Positions 59,665-62,219 of a DNA stretch of 62,219 nucleotides are shown in pieces. Position 1 is the stretch's first letter; every line of letters starts with the position of its first letter. Origin of the DNA: Domibacillus antri. GTDB taxonomy: Bacteria; Bacillota; Bacilli; Bacillales; Domibacillaceae. The DNA is taken from the NCBI RefSeq assembly GCF_001936625.1, contig NZ_MSDU01000038.1:1-62219 (forward strand), written 5' to 3'. Under the pieces are notes generated by a model that was given only the letters and a program-made list of their open reading frames with translations, was not told the origin of the DNA and did not search any database. The position numbers and the translations under genes were made by a program.

Positions 59665-59831
59665 TGGAATTCAAAATGGATATCCCTTCGTTTATCCGGC
59701 AAATGTCCAGAAGTAACGAAGAATATATCAGGTGGGCGAGGAGCTACTTCAAGTCCTCCCACCCACATCTGATACTAGTACGAATAGAGAAGCAGGTAGT
59801 TCTTAAAAAGAGAGAACGGGAGGAGGGGTGA
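59664..59831 (+). CDS. 55-residue hypothetical protein
   Basis: The ATG overlaps the recT stop by one base. The product is basic (MDIPSFIRQMSRSNEEYIRW, then LVRIEKQVVLKKREREEG). Its stop lies 4 nt before the initiator gene, so it is coupled on both sides. Function unknown. Confidence 0.55.
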   Translation: MEFKMDIPSFIRQMSRSNEEYIRWARSYFKSSHPHLILVRIEKQVVLKKREREEG

Positions 59832-59835
59832 ACAG

Positions 59836-60801
59836 GTGGCGGATGTCCAGCTGGAGCACGGATACACCAAGATTGCCAACGAGATTCTGGATGTGATTCA
59901 GCATTTTCAATTTACGCAAAATCAATACAAGCTGCTGATGGCTTTGTGGCGGAACACGTACGGATGGAACAGGAAAGAATGCGAGTTTTCTCTTTCCTAC
60001 ATTGAGTCTGTTACACATCTTGAGCGCAAACGAGTCAGCGAAGCATTAAAAACACTCATTCAAAACAATGTGATCATTGAATCAAACCCAGGTTCTAAAA
60101 CTAAAACAAAAATTGTTTCTTTCAATAAAAATTATGAAGAGTGGACCATCAAAACATATAAAGGTAGTGGCGTTATGCCAACTAGTGGTCAAGATGCCAC
60201 TAGTGGCGAAATGCCCCCTAGAAGTAGTGGCGAAACACCCCCTAGTGCTAGTGGGCAATCCGCCACCCATAAAAGAAATATTAAAAACAATATTAAATAC
60301 AATGCTTCTGCTAATAGCGTGCGCGAAGGAAACAGTGACGGGGTGCCTACAACCGACCCATTGCGTGGTGATTTGACTGGACAAGCTCCAGCCGGAGAAA
60401 TATCACATATTCCTCAAGACGATATCCAGCAGCTGCTTAAAAGGTATGTCCAGCTTAGAAATAAAGGCTTGCTGACAACACCAGATGACCTTGAATCTGC
60501 AAAAGAAATCTTAGCTGCAGGTGTTTCACTTAATGACGCGCTGATATGGCTTAAAGAAAAGTTTGATAGCTATCAGCCTAAACATCCGCGTGATCATATA
60601 AACAGCCTCTCCTATTGCGTGGGGCACATTTTAGACAGACATATCGAAAAACAAGAAAAGGAGCGGAAGCCACATGGCGAAAGCGGAACAACCTCGATTC
60701 ACCAGTATCGCGGACGTAATGGCGGATCTTCAGCAAAAGGCAAATCAAAAGAGCAGCTTTACCGAGAACTTGAATCCGCTAGAAATGCCTGGGGCGGGTG
60801 A
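59836..60801 (+). CDS. Phage replication initiator, O-like
   Basis: A 321-residue protein. The first 110 residues form a winged-helix domain like the N-terminus of phage replication protein O: LEHGYTKIANEILDVIQHFQ, RNTYGWNRKECEFSLSYIES then VTHLERKRVSEAL. A low-complexity Ser/Gly/Thr-rich linker follows (residues 108-150), encoded by DNA repeats that look like origin iterons. The C-terminal part (residues 190-270) is helical and should contact the helicase loader. The GTG start has GGAGGGG. It initiates phage DNA replication and recruits the loader encoded next. Confidence 0.82.
   Translation: MADVQLEHGYTKIANEILDVIQHFQFTQNQYKLLMALWRNTYGWNRKECEFSLSYIESVTHLERKRVSEALKTLIQNNVIIESNPGSKTKTKIVSFNKNYEEWTIKTYKGSGVMPTSGQDATSGEMPPRSSGETPPSASGQSATHKRNIKNNIKYNASANSVREGNSDGVPTTDPLRGDLTGQAPAGEISHIPQDDIQQLLKRYVQLRNKGLLTTPDDLESAKEILAAGVSLNDALIWLKEKFDSYQPKHPRDHINSLSYCVGHILDRHIEKQEKERKPHGESGTTSIHQYRGRNGGSSAKGKSKEQLYRELESARNAWGG
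60165..60305 (+). other. Candidate phage origin: iterons plus AT-rich tract inside the initiator gene
   Basis: TAGTGG repeats start at 60165, 60183, 60201, 60225 and 60249, so at 18, 18, 24 and 24 bp. Three continue as TAGTGGCG. From 60268 an A-rich segment follows with few G or C, suitable for melting. This is the layout of the lambda origin within gene O. Confidence 0.62.
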
Positions 60802-61627
60802 AGAGCAGTATGAATGCTCGAAGTGCAAAGATACCGAGCTCATCCTCCGCAAAAGACCAGTAATGCAACAAGGGAAAGAAGTCATGCAAGAATACGCCAC
60901 GTTTTGCGAATGCAAGGAACAAAAAGCATGGAAACGGCGGTTCAAGCAGTCGATGATACCGGATGAGTTTCAAAAAGCAAACTTTGAAAACTACGTTACA
61001 GATACAACTTACCAACGCGAAATGAAAAAAATGGCGGCTGATTATGTAAATCTGTTCCGCATTGGCACTGAAAGCGAAGGCAGGAAGAAAAAAATCATTC
61101 CACCATACAATTTCGGCCTTATCGCTTCAGTCGGTGAGCAGCGCTTAAAAGAACTGCCGACTGCAGACCGAGCGGAAATCAAGCATCAGCATAACAATTT
61201 TGGGATCGGCAAAACACACTTGCAAGTGGCGATTTCAAAGCTATTGCTAAAAGCAGGCTTTAACGTGCTAGTCGTATCGGATGCAGTTTATATCAATGAG
61301 CTAATGCAGGCAAAACGGGCTGGAGACGAAGGGGAGCAGCTGAATAGATTGCTTAGCCCGGCACTTGAAGCAGATGTCCTGGTATGGGACGACATTGGCA
61401 AATCAAGTTGGACGGAAGCGCGTGAAACGATGTACTACCAGATTATCAATGAGCGGTACCGAAAGCAGAAGCCGATCATTTTCAACAGCAATGAGGACCG
61501 CGGCACGCTGGCAGATAAGATCGGTTACGCAGCTGCAAGCCGTCTGATCGGTCAGTGTAGTGATGAAAGATACAAATTCCTGATGGATGTAGAAGGTCAG
61601 GACTGGAGGTTAAAGAAACATGGATAA
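60674..61627 (+). CDS. DnaC-like helicase loader ATPase
   Basis: A 317-residue AAA+ protein of the phage DnaC/IstB group. A zinc-finger-like start (YECSKCKDTEL with CECKEQ later) is followed by the ATPase: a P-loop in NNFGIGKTHLQVAIS, Walker B in VLVWDDIGKSSWTEA, sensor residues in IIFNSNED, and an arginine finger region ASRLIGQC. It loads the replicative helicase at the origin. It overlaps the initiator gene by 128 nt in another frame, with AAAAGGAGCGG before the ATG. Confidence 0.87.
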   Translation: MAKAEQPRFTSIADVMADLQQKANQKSSFTENLNPLEMPGAGEEQYECSKCKDTELILRKRPVMQQGKEVMQEYATFCECKEQKAWKRRFKQSMIPDEFQKANFENYVTDTTYQREMKKMAADYVNLFRIGTESEGRKKKIIPPYNFGLIASVGEQRLKELPTADRAEIKHQHNNFGIGKTHLQVAISKLLLKAGFNVLVVSDAVYINELMQAKRAGDEGEQLNRLLSPALEADVLVWDDIGKSSWTEARETMYYQIINERYRKQKPIIFNSNEDRGTLADKIGYAAASRLIGQCSDERYKFLMDVEGQDWRLKKHG

Positions 61628-61829
61628 TCAAGACTCAATCATTTTACAAAGCAACAGCATTCGCCAAGTGACGTATCAGGGCTCGGGCATGTACATGTTC
61701 CAGCCCGGACGGAAACCGATCACGAAAAAAGAACAGCAGGCAAAAGATGCGGCTTTTAAAAAGCGTCTGGATGAAGCTCGAATACGGCTTGCGGCGGAAG
61801 AAAATACGAGTGGTGGTGATGCAGCATGA
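61620..61829 (+). CDS. Hypothetical phage protein
   Basis: A 69-residue protein, overlapping the loader gene by 8 nt. It has a beta-rich front (SIILQSNSIRQVTYQGSGMY then MFQPGRKPITK) and a basic helix (KEQQAKDAAFKKRLDEARIR). It recalls small YqaO-like proteins but without a sure match. Confidence 0.55.
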   Translation: MDNQDSIILQSNSIRQVTYQGSGMYMFQPGRKPITKKEQQAKDAAFKKRLDEARIRLAAEENTSGGDAA

Positions 61830-61999
61830 CAAAGCGTGAAGTGTTTGAAACATTGAAAACACATTTTGAGCGGACCGGAAAGCTTATGACCAGCGAAGAG
61901 CTCATTCTTGCGTCCGGACAGGCTGATCCGAAAAATCTTATTGCCGGCCGCCGGTTGTTTAACAAATACATGGACTTACAGAGAGGGGGAGCAGCATGA
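61826..61999 (+). CDS. 57-residue hypothetical phage protein
   Basis: The ATG overlaps the previous stop by 4 nt (ATGA). The helical product reads MTKREVFETLKTHFERTGKL and AGRRLFNKYMDLQRGGAA. No family recognised. GGTGGTG lies before the start. Confidence 0.5.
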   Translation: MTKREVFETLKTHFERTGKLMTSEELILASGQADPKNLIAGRRLFNKYMDLQRGGAA

Positions 62000-62217
62000 A
62001 TCCAATTAAAGGCTATGAAAAATTAAGTGATCCTCAGAGAAAAATTCTGCTCATGGTCCACCGTAAGCATCTTTCAGTGATGGGCAGTAGCGAACGTGAA
62101 AAACGCTCGTTGGGTCACATTAAAAAGGTTAAATGGAACGCGCAGGAACAATGCGTGGAAGTGTACTATACGGACGGCGAATGGTGGCATTACAGCGCGA
62201 AAGGGACGTGGTATTGA
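61996..62217 (+). CDS. Hypothetical phage protein
   Basis: A 73-residue protein overlapping the previous stop by 4 nt, after GAGGGGGAG. It has a helical front (DPQRKILLMVHRKHLSVMG) and a strand-rich end (VKWNAQEQCVEVYYTDGEWW). A small nucleic-acid-binding fold is possible. The ATG of another gene overlaps its stop at the very end of the window. Confidence 0.55.
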   Translation: MNPIKGYEKLSDPQRKILLMVHRKHLSVMGSSEREKRSLGHIKKVKWNAQEQCVEVYYTDGEWWHYSAKGTWY

Positions 62218-62219
62218 TG

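Larger units (their letters stand above)
43804..62219. mobile_element. Left part of an integrated prophage (right end outside window)
   Basis: From here on the gene order is that of a temperate Siphovirus-like phage of Firmicutes: integrase, ImmA-type proteases, membrane proteins, CI-like repressor, divergent Cro, then an early operon with YqaJ/RecT, an O-like initiator and a DnaC-like loader. All genes after 54.3 kb with few exceptions read rightwards. Structural genes are not reached. The left limit is set between the recombinase relic and the integrase by context only. Confidence 0.88.

Overview
The window looks like a chromosome segment of an endospore-forming Bacillaceae bacterium, with an incomplete prophage on the right. 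The evidence is an alpha/beta-type spore protein, a Spo0M-like protein, a sporulation-kinase-like histidine kinase, strong GGAGG ribosome binding sites, and the Bacillus gene order citB ... yneP-yneQ-yneR ... plsY-parE-parC. No rRNA, tRNA or CRISPR array was seen.

Host part, 1-43.7 kb. 1-5.2 kb: end of a broken lytic transglycosylase gene, a CorA-type Mg transporter, aconitase and an FbpB-like small protein. 5.28-7.3 kb: a cobalamin riboswitch in front of cobT and bluB, which make and attach the lower ligand of B12. 7.3-10.2 kb: a gamma-glutamyltransferase and an M20 peptidase that is frameshifted in a run of seven A. 10.3-19 kb: thioesterase, YneQ, YneR, a FapA/DUF342 protein, PlsY and topoisomerase IV. 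19-26.8 kb: orphan PAS kinase, tiny membrane proteins, a TetR/MFS efflux operon with a visible operator, HAD phosphatase, MapB, a zinc-binding lipoprotein behind two Zur-like boxes, and a YitT-type membrane protein. 26.9-43 kb: YwdH aldehyde dehydrogenase, cold-shock protein, small membrane and PH-like proteins, Spo0M, a tightly overlapping yfkAB-msrA-mocR unit, SASP, lipoprotein, proBA behind a proline T-box, CoA-type Nudix hydrolase, branched-chain aminotransferase, metallo-beta-lactamase-fold hydrolase, and a tyrosine recombinase that has lost its central catalytic part.

Prophage part, about 43.8 kb to the end. An integrase reads towards the host. Next come an orphan ImmA-type protease, an AT-rich cargo block, three small membrane-anchored proteins, a second ImmA, the repressor, and a divergent Cro-like gene. 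Repressor and Cro face each other over repeated CTAACG operators, one of which fills the spacer of a near-consensus promoter. The early region (54.3-62.2 kb) has small zinc-ribbon and HTH proteins, a nearly perfect 100-nt direct repeat used as a divergent regulatory cassette, a structured non-coding stretch, YqaJ exonuclease with RecT, an O-like initiator gene that carries its own iterons, and a DnaC-like loader. The last CDS ends at 62217 and the ATG at 62217-62219 begins another gene, so the prophage continues beyond the window.

The most interesting content is the AT-rich cargo at 46.0-51.4 kb. Three genes fit an ABC three-component conflict system: a nuclease-headed effector, a small middle component, and a Rad50-like DUF3732 ATPase with a CxxC hook. 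A PIN-domain, zinc-ribbon putative RNase follows. The block sits beside an ImmA protease without a partner repressor, and I read it as prophage-borne defence with its own control. That reading is inference from family resemblance and position.
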